This document shows, piece after piece, positions 6,647 through 12,624 of a stretch of 12,624 bases of DNA. The stretch spans positions 1 through 12,624 of the forward strand of contig DXDC01000406.1 in assembly GCA_019115685.1 (NCBI GenBank), given 5' to 3'. A program made the position numbers and the translations under genes. Each line of letters opens with the position of its first letter. The stretch's first letter is position 1. Origin of the DNA: Candidatus Agrococcus pullicola. GTDB taxonomy: Bacteria; Actinomycetota; Actinomycetes; Actinomycetales; Microbacteriaceae. Under the pieces are notes generated by a model that was not told the origin of the DNA, did not search any database, and worked only from the letters and a program-made list of their open reading frames with translations.

Positions 6647-8650
6647 ATGACGAGCGAGCAGACCCAGGGCAACAACGACGCAGAAAGCGTCGCCCAGACC
6701 AATCAGGAGCAGACCGCAGACGCAACCGCAGCGGAAGCTCCCAAGCGTCGCACTCGACGCGCAACCACGAAGACCGTCACCGCGGAGCAGCAGAGCGGTG
6801 AAGCGGGCGGTGAGAGTTCCGCTGAGGCTCCCGCGGAGGAGAAGCCGAAGCGTCGCCGCCGTACGAAGGCGGAGATCGAGGCCGACAAGAAGGCCGCGGA
6901 AGAGGCCAAGCAGGCCGCCGAGCAGGCACCGCAGGCCGCCTCCGAGACCGCGAACGGCCAAGACAGCGGCAAGAGAACCGCCAAGCCGGAACAAACCGAC
7001 AAGCCAGAGCAGGCTGACAAGCCAGAGCAGGCCGACAAGCCAGAACAAGCCGACAAGGCAGAGCAAACCGACAAGGCGGAGCAGTCCGCCGGCGCCCAGC
7101 AGAGCGACAAGGGCGATCAGCGGGGCGGCAAAAAGGGCAAGCAGTCGCGGTCCAAGCAATCCGGCAAGCAGGAATCCGCAGACGGCGATGACAAGGGCCA
7201 GGGTGACAAGGGCCACCAGGGAGGCAAGAGCCAGGGCAGTAACGACGAGCAGGGCGAAGGCTCGGGCCACGGCCGTCGACGTCGTGGCAAGAGTGACGAG
7301 CAGGGCGAGCAGAAGAGCGACCAGCAGTCGTCGCGGGATGACGACGACTCGGACGACGACAAGGGCGATGGTCGGGCACGCAGACGTCGCGGTCGCGGTC
7401 GTGGCGATGACCAGAACCAGCAGCAGTCGGGCGACGGCAAGGGGCGTCGTACGCGGGACCGCAGCCGACGCGGAGGAGACGCTGATCCCGAGATCTTCGA
7501 AGACGACGTGCTGCTGCCCATCGCAGGCGTTCTCGAGGTACTTGACAACTACGCGTTCGTCCGCACGTCCGGATACCTGCCGGGCGCGAACGACGTGTAC
7601 GTCTCGCTCGGCCAGGTGAAGAAGTACAACCTGCGCAAGGGCGACGCGATCGTCGGCGCCATCAAGCAGCCGCGCGAGGGCGAACAGAACAATTCTCGCC
7701 AGAAGTACAACGCGCTCGCCAAGGTTGAGACGATCAACGGCAAGACACCGGATGAGAACGCGAACCGTGTCGACTTCGGTGATCTGACACCGGTCTACCC
7801 GCAGGAGAAGCTGCGCCTCGAGACGGAGGCGAGCAAGCTCTCGACGCGTGTGATCGACCTCGTCGCACCGATCGGCAAGGGGCAGCGAGGGCTCATCGTC
7901 TCCCCGCCGAAGTCGGGCAAGACGATCATCATGCAGGCCATCGCGAACGCGATTGCGGAGAACAACCCCGAGGTGCACCTCATGATCGTCCTCGTGGACG
8001 AGCGTCCCGAGGAGGTTACCGACTTCGAGCGCACGACGAAGGGTGAGGTCATCTCCTCGACCTTCGACCGCCCCGCCGAAGACCACACCACAGTTGCGGA
8101 GCTGGCGATCGAACGTGCCAAGCGTCTCGTCGAGCTCGGTCACGACGTCGTCGTGCTGCTGGACGGCATCACACGACTCGGGCGCGCTTACAATCTCTCG
8201 GCTCCCGCATCCGGGCGTGTGCTCTCCGGTGGTGTCGACGCGAGTGCGCTCTACCCGCCGAAGAAGTTCTTCGGTGCGGCGCGCAATATCGAAGAGGGCG
8301 GCTCCCTCACGATTCTCGCGACCGCGCTGGTCGAGACCGGGTCGAAGATGGACGAGGTCATTTTCGAGGAGTTCAAGGGCACCGGCAACATGGAACTGCG
8401 CCTTTCCCGTCAGTTGGCGGACAAGCGCATCTTCCCCGCGGTGGATGTCAATGCGTCGGGAACCCGTCGCGAAGAGATGCTCCTCGGCACAGAAGAGACA
8501 AAGGTCATGTGGCGCCTGCGTCGCGCACTGGCCGGCGTCGACCAGCAGCAGGCACTCGACGTCGTCCTCCGCAACCTGCGGGAGACGCAGTCGAACGTCG
8601 AGTTCCTGGTGAAGGTGCAGAAGTCGATTCCCGGCGCCGACAAGGAGTAG
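6647..8650 (+). CDS. rho: Transcription termination factor Rho, with long disordered N-terminal arm
   Basis: Rho is a hexameric RNA-dependent ATPase/translocase that ends transcription. The conserved body begins near residue 284: a cold-shock-like primary RNA-binding domain ([20 protein letters not shown], then [18 protein letters not shown]) and a RecA-type motor with Walker A PPKSGKT (Lys425, Thr426), Walker B DVVVLLD ending at Asp506, and the region [20 protein letters not shown]. All core motifs are intact. The product has 667 residues against about 420 in E. coli; the excess is residues 1-283, rich in Q, E, D, K, R and G, with six KPEQAD-like hexapeptides at 113-148 and Arg-rich patches. 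Such insertions are typical of actinobacterial Rho, but I see no N-terminal Rho_N helical domain. prfA follows 3 nt later. Confidence 0.97.
   Translation: MTSEQTQGNNDAESVAQTNQEQTADATAAEAPKRRTRRATTKTVTAEQQSGEAGGESSAEAPAEEKPKRRRRTKAEIEADKKAAEEAKQAAEQAPQAASETANGQDSGKRTAKPEQTDKPEQADKPEQADKPEQADKAEQTDKAEQSAGAQQSDKGDQRGGKKGKQSRSKQSGKQESADGDDKGQGDKGHQGGKSQGSNDEQGEGSGHGRRRRGKSDEQGEQKSDQQSSRDDDDSDDDKGDGRARRRRGRGRGDDQNQQQSGDGKGRRTRDRSRRGGDADPEIFEDDVLLPIAGVLEVLDNYAFVRTSGYLPGANDVYVSLGQVKKYNLRKGDAIVGAIKQPREGEQNNSRQKYNALAKVETINGKTPDENANRVDFGDLTPVYPQEKLRLETEASKLSTRVIDLVAPIGKGQRGLIVSPPKSGKTIIMQAIANAIAENNPEVHLMIVLVDERPEEVTDFERTTKGEVISSTFDRPAEDHTTVAELAIERAKRLVELGHDVVVLLDGITRLGRAYNLSAPASGRVLSGGVDASALYPPKKFFGAARNIEEGGSLTILATALVETGSKMDEVIFEEFKGTGNMELRLSRQLADKRIFPAVDVNASGTRREEMLLGTEETKVMWRLRRALAGVDQQQALDVVLRNLRETQSNVEFLVKVQKSIPGADKE
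6983..7090 (+). repeat. Six tandem 18-bp repeats inside rho
   Basis: The units encode [12 protein letters not shown] three times, KAEQTD and KAEQSA. Synonymous codons differ between copies (cca/ccg, gag/gaa, cag/caa, gct/gcc), so the array has been kept or aged at protein level and is not a fresh duplication. The unit length is a multiple of three, so copy-number changes would keep the reading frame. Confidence 0.9.
8642..8647 (+). promoter_or_regulatory. Ribosome binding site of prfA, inside the end of rho
   Basis: AAGGAG encodes the last two residues of Rho (Lys-Glu) and sits 6 nt before the prfA GTG. It supports the GTG at 8654 as start and implies coupled expression of rho and prfA. Confidence 0.85.
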
Positions 8651-8653
8651 AGC

Positions 8654-9733
8654 GTGTTCGAGAACGTGGAGGCACTGCTCGAAGAGCACGCCGACGTCGA
8701 ACGACAGCTGTCCGATCCCGAACTGCACTCTGATCAGGGTCGCGCCAAGAAGGTCAACCGTCGGTACGCGGAGCTGAACCAGATCAAGGCGGCCTACGAG
8801 CGCTGGACCGGAGCGAACGTCGACCTGGATGCTGCACGCGAACTCGCGAAGGAAGACGACGCGTTCGCGGAAGAGATTCCCGGCATGGAGGAAGCCGCTC
8901 ACGAAGCGGAGGAGCGACTGCGCCGGCTGCTGATTCCGCGCGACCCCGACGACGGTCGCGATGTCATCATGGAGATCAAAGGCGGTGAGGGCGGCGAGGA
9001 ATCTGCGCTCTTCGCAGCAGATCTGCTCCGCATGTACGAGCACTACGCATCCACTCGCGGCTGGAAGGTCGAGATGCTCGAGTACACCACGAGCGACATG
9101 GGCGGTTACAAGGATGTGCAGGTCGCGATCAAGGGGTCGTCGAACGACCCAGCAGAGGGCGTCTGGGCTTCTCTGAAGTACGAGGGGGGGGTGCACCGCG
9201 TCCAGCGCGTGCCGGCGACGGAAACGCAGGGGCGCATCCACACCTCCACCACCGGTGTTCTCGTCTTCCCGGAAGCCGACGAGCCGGAAGAGGTCGAGAT
9301 CAGTCAGAACGACCTCAAGATCGACGTGTACCGGTCGTCGGGCCCCGGCGGCCAGAGCGTGAACACGACCGACTCGGCCGTACGCATAACGCACCTGCCG
9401 ACCGGGATCGTCGTCTCGATGCAGAACGAGAAGAGCCAGCTGCAGAACCGTGAGGCCGCCATGCGCGTCCTGCGGGCGAGAATTCTCGCAAAGCAGCAGG
9501 AAGAGATCGAAGCGGCGGCCTCCGACGCGCGGCGGTCGCAGATCAGGGGCATGGATCGTTCCGAGCGCATTCGTACCTACAATTTCCCGGAGAATCGCAT
9601 CGCCGATCATCGAACCGGCTTCAAGGCGTATAACCTCGATCAGGTGATCAATGGCAGCCTCCAGCCGGTCATCGACAGCTGCGTCCAGGCCGACGAAGAG
9701 GCAAGGCTCGCCTCTCTCGGCGAAGATTCCTGA
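8654..9733 (+). CDS. prfA: Peptide chain release factor 1
   Basis: RF1 recognises UAA and UAG stop codons in the ribosomal A site and triggers peptide release. It has 359 residues, the usual length. The codon-recognition tripeptide PAT is at 187-189 (within [18 protein letters not shown]), which marks RF1 and excludes RF2 (SPF). The GGQ motif is at 232-234, whose Gln is the normal target of the methylase PrmC. The start is GTG at 8654, 3 nt after the rho stop. A run of eight G (9184-9191) falls in the conserved KYEGGVHRV segment and is in frame. In many bacteria prmC follows; here the next gene is an MFS transporter. In Mycobacterium rpmE lies between rho and prfA, but not here. Confidence 0.97.
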   Translation: MFENVEALLEEHADVERQLSDPELHSDQGRAKKVNRRYAELNQIKAAYERWTGANVDLDAARELAKEDDAFAEEIPGMEEAAHEAEERLRRLLIPRDPDDGRDVIMEIKGGEGGEESALFAADLLRMYEHYASTRGWKVEMLEYTTSDMGGYKDVQVAIKGSSNDPAEGVWASLKYEGGVHRVQRVPATETQGRIHTSTTGVLVFPEADEPEEVEISQNDLKIDVYRSSGPGGQSVNTTDSAVRITHLPTGIVVSMQNEKSQLQNREAAMRVLRARILAKQQEEIEAAASDARRSQIRGMDRSERIRTYNFPENRIADHRTGFKAYNLDQVINGSLQPVIDSCVQADEEARLASLGEDS

Positions 9734-9745
9734 ACCTAGCCGCAC

Positions 9746-10975
9746 ATGAAGCCCCCGTCGCAATCGAATTCGAGCGCGCACGGGGGCTTCTGGCGTTTCT
9801 GGAGCGTCGAGGTCGTGACCGATACCGGCATCGGTCTGGCCTTCATCGCGTTCCAGACCATCATCGTGCTCGATCTTGGAGGGGGAGCGACAGAGGTCGG
9901 CTGGCTGCAGTCGGTTCGTTGGCTTCCCTACGTGGTTCTCGGCCTCCTCGTCGGTGCCCTCGTCGAGGGCTACCGCAGGCGCACGGTCATGATCCTCAGC
10001 GACCTCGTGCGGGCGCTCGTGCTGGCGGGCATCGGCGTGCTGTGGCTGGTCGGCATCGGCGACGTCTGGCTGCTGCTGGTCGCTGTTCTGCTGCTGGGCA
10101 CAGCCAGTCTGTTCAACGACTCCGCGTCACAAGCATTCGTACCAAGATTGGTGGCTCGCGACGGTCTGCTGCAGGCGCATCAACGGCTCGATGCGGGAGC
10201 GAATGCCGCCCAATCCGCCGGACCGGCACTGTCGGGCGCGATCATCGGCTGGCTCGGCGCACCGATCTCGCTGCTCGCCGCCGGGTTCGCCCATCTCGTG
10301 TCGGTCCTCACGCTCGTGACGCTGCGAGTCGACGAACCGCCTGCCGGGCGTCCCAAGAGGCTCGGCAGTTCAATGCTGGCCGGCTTGCGGTTCGTGCACC
10401 GGCATCCCCGGCTCGGGCCCTTCGCTCGCTGGACCCACGCGTGGTTCTTGTGCAACGGCGCCGCCATGACGCTGTTCACGCCGCTGATTCTGCTGGATCT
10501 CGATGCCGGACCGGCGGGGCTCGGCGTCGCTCTCGGCGTGCTGGGAGGAGCGACCCTGGCGGGGACGCTCCTGGCCGGCTTCATCGCAGGCAGGCTGGGG
10601 CTCGCCGGCACCGTCATCGCCGAGCGTGCGACCATGCCTTTCGCGTGGGGCGCGATTGCACTGGCCGGCCTGCTGCCGCTGCCGAGACCCGCGTCGCTCG
10701 TGGTGCTGTTCGCAGGCATCGTCGTCCTCGGGATCGTGATGGGGATGTCGAATCCGAGTGAGATGGCGCTGCGTCAGCAGGCGACGCCGGATCGCATGCA
10801 GGCGAGGATGAACGCGACGATGCGCACGGTCAATCGCTCCATGATCGTAGTCTCCGCGCCGCTGGCAGGCGTCCTCGGTGATGCGATCGGCTTCGGCGCG
10901 GCGCTTGCGGTCGTCTGCGGAGGATTCGCGGTTGCCGCGATCGGTCTGGCTGTTTCGTCCTTCGCCAGGCGCTGA
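9746..10975 (+). CDS. MFS transporter, exporter-like
   Basis: A 409-residue integral membrane protein with about 12 hydrophobic segments in two sets of six, matching the major facilitator superfamily. The opening FWRFW followed by a first membrane helix and the pattern of helix 2 resemble the drug/siderophore-exporter branch (EntS- or macrolide-efflux-like). The loop between helices 2 and 3, GALVEGYRRRTVMI, is a degenerate motif A with Glu where Asp is usual. The substrate cannot be told. The only upstream start is ATG at 9746: an in-frame TAG lies at 9737, and the next start (GTG 9815, GGAG 10 nt upstream) would remove the FWRFW segment and shorten helix 1. No Shine-Dalgarno precedes 9746 and its first 15 codons lie in a strong hairpin. 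It begins 12 nt after prfA and converges on the SDR gene. Confidence 0.88.
   Translation: MKPPSQSNSSAHGGFWRFWSVEVVTDTGIGLAFIAFQTIIVLDLGGGATEVGWLQSVRWLPYVVLGLLVGALVEGYRRRTVMILSDLVRALVLAGIGVLWLVGIGDVWLLLVAVLLLGTASLFNDSASQAFVPRLVARDGLLQAHQRLDAGANAAQSAGPALSGAIIGWLGAPISLLAAGFAHLVSVLTLVTLRVDEPPAGRPKRLGSSMLAGLRFVHRHPRLGPFARWTHAWFLCNGAAMTLFTPLILLDLDAGPAGLGVALGVLGGATLAGTLLAGFIAGRLGLAGTVIAERATMPFAWGAIALAGLLPLPRPASLVVLFAGIVVLGIVMGMSNPSEMALRQQATPDRMQARMNATMRTVNRSMIVVSAPLAGVLGDAIGFGAALAVVCGGFAVAAIGLAVSSFARR
9748..9790 (+). terminator. Terminator-like hairpin over the start of the MFS gene
   Basis: GAAGCCCCCGT (9748-9758) and ACGGGGGCTTC (9780-9790) form a perfect 11-bp, GC-rich stem. The 21-nt loop itself contains the palindrome TCGAATTCGA (9764-9773). 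The tail TGGCGTTTCT is only weakly T-rich. Position (15 nt after the prfA stop) and form suit the end of the rho-prfA transcript, yet it falls within MFS codons 1-15. Confidence 0.6.
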
Positions 10976-10982
10976 CCGCATT

Positions 10983-11049
10983 CGGCATCTCCCGCAGACG
11001 ACCGTCTTGAGCCTGCGCCGTCTACGGAGCGTCGATACCGGAGATGCCG
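10983..11049. terminator. Possible bidirectional terminator between MFS and SDR genes
   Basis: CGGCATCTCC (10983-10992) and GGAGATGCCG (11040-11049) are a perfect 10-bp inverted repeat around a 47-nt spacer. The right arm overlaps the last codons of the SDR gene. There is no T-run, and the long spacer makes a simple intrinsic terminator doubtful. The convergent arrangement is the main support. Confidence 0.3.
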
Positions 11050-11777
11050 CCGTCCACTTGCAGTTCCGCGCCCGTTGTGAAGGTAGCTTCCAGTGCAAGA
11101 AACACCGCGGCTCGTGCAACTTCGGACGGCGTACCGTGCCGCTTCATGGGGGTGACCTCGTCGCCGATCCTGTGCAGCTCGGCACGCTCTTCCGCCGATG
11201 CGCCGGCGACGCCGAGCGTGGGGGTGTCGATGAACCCCGGTGCGACGGTGTTGACCCTGACATTCTGTGCCACCAGCTCTGCGGCCATGGTCCGTGCGTA
11301 CGCTCGGACGGCTCCCTTGGTGGCGGCGTAGACGGCCATCCCCGGTGATGCGGTCGCGGCAGTGACCGTCGTGAAGACAACCCCGCCTCCCGCACCGACG
11401 AGGGGGATGAGCCGCTTCGCCGTGAAGAACGCTCCCTTCGCGTTGATATCGAAGTGCTTGTCCCACGACGCCTCGGTCACCGCGCTGAACGGCTCGAATT
11501 CGGCGACGCCGACGTTGACGAGGAGAGCGTCCAAGGAGCCGAATTCCTCCCGCGCCCGCGCTTCCAGTTCGGCGATGTGCTGCGGCTGGGAGACGTCGCT
11601 GACCAGCGCGATCGCATTCGTGCCGAGCGTGCACGCCGCCGCTTCCGCGTTCTTCTCGTTTCGGCCGGTGACGATGACGCGGGCGCCGCTGTTCACCAGC
11701 TGTTCTGCGATCGCGAGACCGACGCCGTGCGTGCCCCCGACGACAACCGCTCGTCGTCCCTCGAAGTTGACGTTCAT
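11022..11777 (-). CDS. Short-chain dehydrogenase/reductase (SDR)
   Basis: A 251-residue NAD(P)-dependent oxidoreductase of the classical SDR type, cytoplasmic. The cofactor loop is GGTHGVG (14-20) and TGRN (37-40) at the end of strand 2 hints at NADP use. The usual NNAG is VNVG here (87-90). Asn112 (INAKGAF), Tyr150 and Lys154 (YAATK) of the catalytic tetrad are present, but the position normally Ser, 13 before the Tyr, is Thr137 (VVFTTVTAA). Thr may substitute, or activity may be altered. The end VDGGIS is typical. The substrate is unknown. ATG 11777 is preceded by TAGGTT on the minus strand 6 nt away, suggesting a leaderless mRNA. Divergent from a TetR gene with a shared palindrome, so probably the regulator's target. 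Confidence 0.92.
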   Translation of the reverse strand: MNVNFEGRRAVVVGGTHGVGLAIAEQLVNSGARVIVTGRNEKNAEAAACTLGTNAIALVSDVSQPQHIAELEARAREEFGSLDALLVNVGVAEFEPFSAVTEASWDKHFDINAKGAFFTAKRLIPLVGAGGGVVFTTVTAATASPGMAVYAATKGAVRAYARTMAAELVAQNVRVNTVAPGFIDTPTLGVAGASAEERAELHRIGDEVTPMKRHGTPSEVARAAVFLALEATFTTGAELQVDGGISGIDAP

Positions 11778-11779
11778 GA

Positions 11780-11820
11780 CATTAACCTACCTTTCGTAAC
11801 TTACGAATGGTGGGTTAATG
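11780..11820. promoter_or_regulatory. 41-bp palindromic operator candidate (TetR/SDR)
   Basis: A dyad is centred on C11800. The core TTCGTAA-C-TTACGAA (11793-11807) is perfect. The outer arms, ATTAACCTACC (11781-11791) and GGTGGGTTAAT (11809-11819), match with one exception (11788/11812). Adding 11780/11820 gives 18 of 20 paired positions. It covers the candidate SDR -10 box (11784-11789, minus strand) and lies just upstream of the TetR gene. The size fits a TetR dimer pair or two nested sites; binding is inferred. Confidence 0.8.
11784..11789 (-). promoter_or_regulatory. Candidate -10 box, SDR gene (leaderless)
   Basis: On the minus strand this reads TAGGTT, fitting TANNNT, and ends 6 nt before the SDR ATG. 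It lies inside the palindrome, so repressor bound there should block initiation. Confidence 0.45.
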
Positions 11821-11880
11821 CTTGAGGGTAAGGATGGCAACTACGGTTGGTAACTTGGAAGCACGAACAAGCGGTGAAGC

Positions 11881-11888
11881 GGAGGAGG
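11881..11888 (+). promoter_or_regulatory. Ribosome binding site deciding the TetR start
   Basis: GGAGGAGG, 5 nt before GTG 11894, is the strongest Shine-Dalgarno in the region and argues for the shorter TetR product. Confidence 0.75.
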
Positions 11889-11893
11889 GGCAA

Positions 11894-12475
11894 GTGTCCA
11901 TACGGCTCGACAAGGGAGCACGAAGAGCGCAGCTCCTCGATGTTGCATACGACGTCATAACCGAGGAGGGCACCGGCAATCTGACGCTCGCGCGACTTGC
12001 CGAACGAGCTGGCGTGAGCAAGCCGATTGCCTACGACCACTTCGGAACCAGAGCCGGCCTGCTGGCAGCCCTGTTTCGCAGTTTCGACGAACAGCAGATC
12101 GAACGGATGCGGGCGGCACTCGCAGAGGGAGGAGATTCGCTCCAGGAGACAGCGAAGATCGCGGCGAGCGGCTACATGGACTGCTTGCTGTCTGCCGGCT
12201 CCGAGTACGAGGAGATCTGCGCGGCGCTACTCGCCTACGAAGAGACGAAGGATTTCCTGCAGGAGTCACGCGACCGGTTCATCGAGGAGTACCGGAGGGT
12301 GTTCTCGCCGTTCGTATCGCTCGAGGACGCTCACGGGCGAGCGCTGCTGACGAGCATGGTCGGATCCGCGGAGGGCCTTGCTCGTGATGTTCATCACGGC
12401 ACGCTCGGCAACGACGAGGCCGTCGAAAGCCTGACCGGGATCATGCTCGCGACGTTGACGCCGCTCGTGAAGTGA
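11894..12475 (+). CDS. TetR-family transcriptional regulator
   Basis: A 193-residue one-component regulator. The N-terminal helix-turn-helix (about 12-57) is clear: RRAQLLDVAYDVITEEG, then LTLARLAERAGVSKPIAYDHF, then GTRAGLLAALF. The rest is a helical, family-specific ligand and dimer domain whose ligand cannot be read from sequence. The start is GTG at 11894 because GGAGGAGG (11881-11888) lies 5 nt upstream. In-frame starts at TTG 11822 and ATG 11834 lack a well-placed ribosome site, and the intervening codons have a low GC third position (9 of 20) unlike the rest of the gene. With ATG 11834 the protein would have 213 residues. It is divergent from the SDR gene across the palindrome and probably represses that gene and itself; whether it also controls the MFS gene is unknown. 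Confidence 0.93.
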   Translation: MSIRLDKGARRAQLLDVAYDVITEEGTGNLTLARLAERAGVSKPIAYDHFGTRAGLLAALFRSFDEQQIERMRAALAEGGDSLQETAKIAASGYMDCLLSAGSEYEEICAALLAYEETKDFLQESRDRFIEEYRRVFSPFVSLEDAHGRALLTSMVGSAEGLARDVHHGTLGNDEAVESLTGIMLATLTPLVK

Positions 12476-12516
12476 TCGATACGATCGGGTGCTGCGATTT
12501 TGCAGTCCCCGTCACG

Positions 12517-12522
12517 TATGAT
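12517..12522 (+). promoter_or_regulatory. Candidate -10 box for the last gene (leaderless)
   Basis: TATGAT matches the sigma-70-type consensus at 5 of 6 bases and ends 7 nt before the ATG at 12530, so the mRNA may begin at the start codon. No good -35 was found at 16-18 nt spacing. Confidence 0.55.
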
Positions 12523-12529
12523 TTGCGTC

Positions 12530-12624
12530 ATGAACACGGGGCTCCGGCGTCGCGCCACGATCACCATGGCTGTATTCGTGATTGCGTCGCTGCTGACGGC
12601 AGGGCTGGCGTGGTTTGGCGAGCG
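12530..12624 (+). CDS. N-terminus of a membrane-anchored or secreted protein (partial)
   Basis: Only 31 codons are visible before the window ends. The sequence starts MNTGLRRRATITM and continues with a hydrophobic segment of about 18 residues (roughly 11-29). The three arginines before the helix predict an N-in orientation, so it is a signal anchor or signal peptide. No lipobox Cys is seen up to the edge. No Shine-Dalgarno is present, but a TATGAT box at leaderless distance supports the ATG at 12530. Family and function cannot be told. An in-frame ATG at 12566 would cut off the positive residues and is less likely. Confidence 0.6.
   Translation, partial: MNTGLRRRATITMAVFVIASLLTAGLAWFGE

Noticed and set aside
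6983..7090. Repeat array as a CRISPR or mobile repeat
   Set aside because: The units are contiguous without spacers, 18 bp, in frame, and encode a continuing protein repeat in rho.
6599..9781. A 1060-codon open frame on the minus strand opposite rho and prfA
   Set aside because: Its codons are exact reverse complements of the sense codons of both genes, which share one frame. It stays open only because neither gene uses TTA, CTA or TCA, rare in GC-rich genomes. The translation is low-complexity and resembles no protein.
9746..10975. Calling the transporter a specific drug-resistance gene
   Set aside because: Only general MFS exporter features are visible; substrate cannot be deduced from the sequence.
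10774..11634. 286-codon minus-strand frame overlapping the SDR gene and the MFS end
   Set aside because: It is out of frame with the SDR gene on the same strand and Arg-rich; the SDR frame has full family motifs.
11822..11893. Extending the TetR protein to TTG 11822 or ATG 11834
   Set aside because: Weak ribosome sites, low GC third positions in the added codons, and a much better GTG start at 11894. ATG 11834 is not fully excluded.

Overview
The window looks like chromosome of a high-GC Gram-positive actinobacterium, probably order Micrococcales and perhaps family Microbacteriaceae. This rests on strongly GC-biased third codon positions, the gene order argS-lysA-hom-thrB-rho-prfA, a Rho factor with a very long charged N-terminal arm, frequent GTG/TTG starts, and several candidate leaderless starts with a TANNNT box 6-7 nt upstream. 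The family assignment is inference; no 16S or other marker is present.

Left flank (1-1220): the 3' end of a transglutaminase-like gene (+) converges on a small lipoprotein gene (-). The gap between them holds a 71-nt imperfect palindrome (510-580) that neither gene explains. The lipoprotein gene is divergent from argS, with only 23 nt between the two start codons and overlapping candidate -10 boxes.

Core (1221-9733): argS, lysA, hom and thrB are tightly packed (11-nt gap, 4-nt overlap, 3-nt gap) and form a likely operon. They cover arginyl-tRNA charging, the last step of lysine synthesis, and two steps of threonine synthesis (homoserine formation and phosphorylation). thrC is not between hom and thrB. 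A 130-nt gap with a 47-nt stem-loop separates thrB from rho and prfA, which are coupled (3-nt gap, with the prfA ribosome site inside the end of rho). Rho has a roughly 280-residue disordered arm that includes six copies of a hexapeptide.

Right flank (9734-12624): the expected prfA partner prmC is absent. Instead there is an MFS exporter-like gene (+) whose first codons lie inside a terminator-like hairpin. An SDR oxidoreductase gene (-) follows, divergent from a TetR-family regulator (+). The SDR/TetR intergenic region carries a 41-bp palindrome that is a strong operator candidate. The window ends in the first 31 codons of a membrane-anchored protein preceded by a TATGAT box.

The core is ordinary housekeeping DNA. 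I found no clear sign of a new multi-gene system. The most interesting items are the 71-nt palindrome, the hairpin that doubles as the start of the MFS gene, the TetR operator, and the unusual Rho arm and leader.
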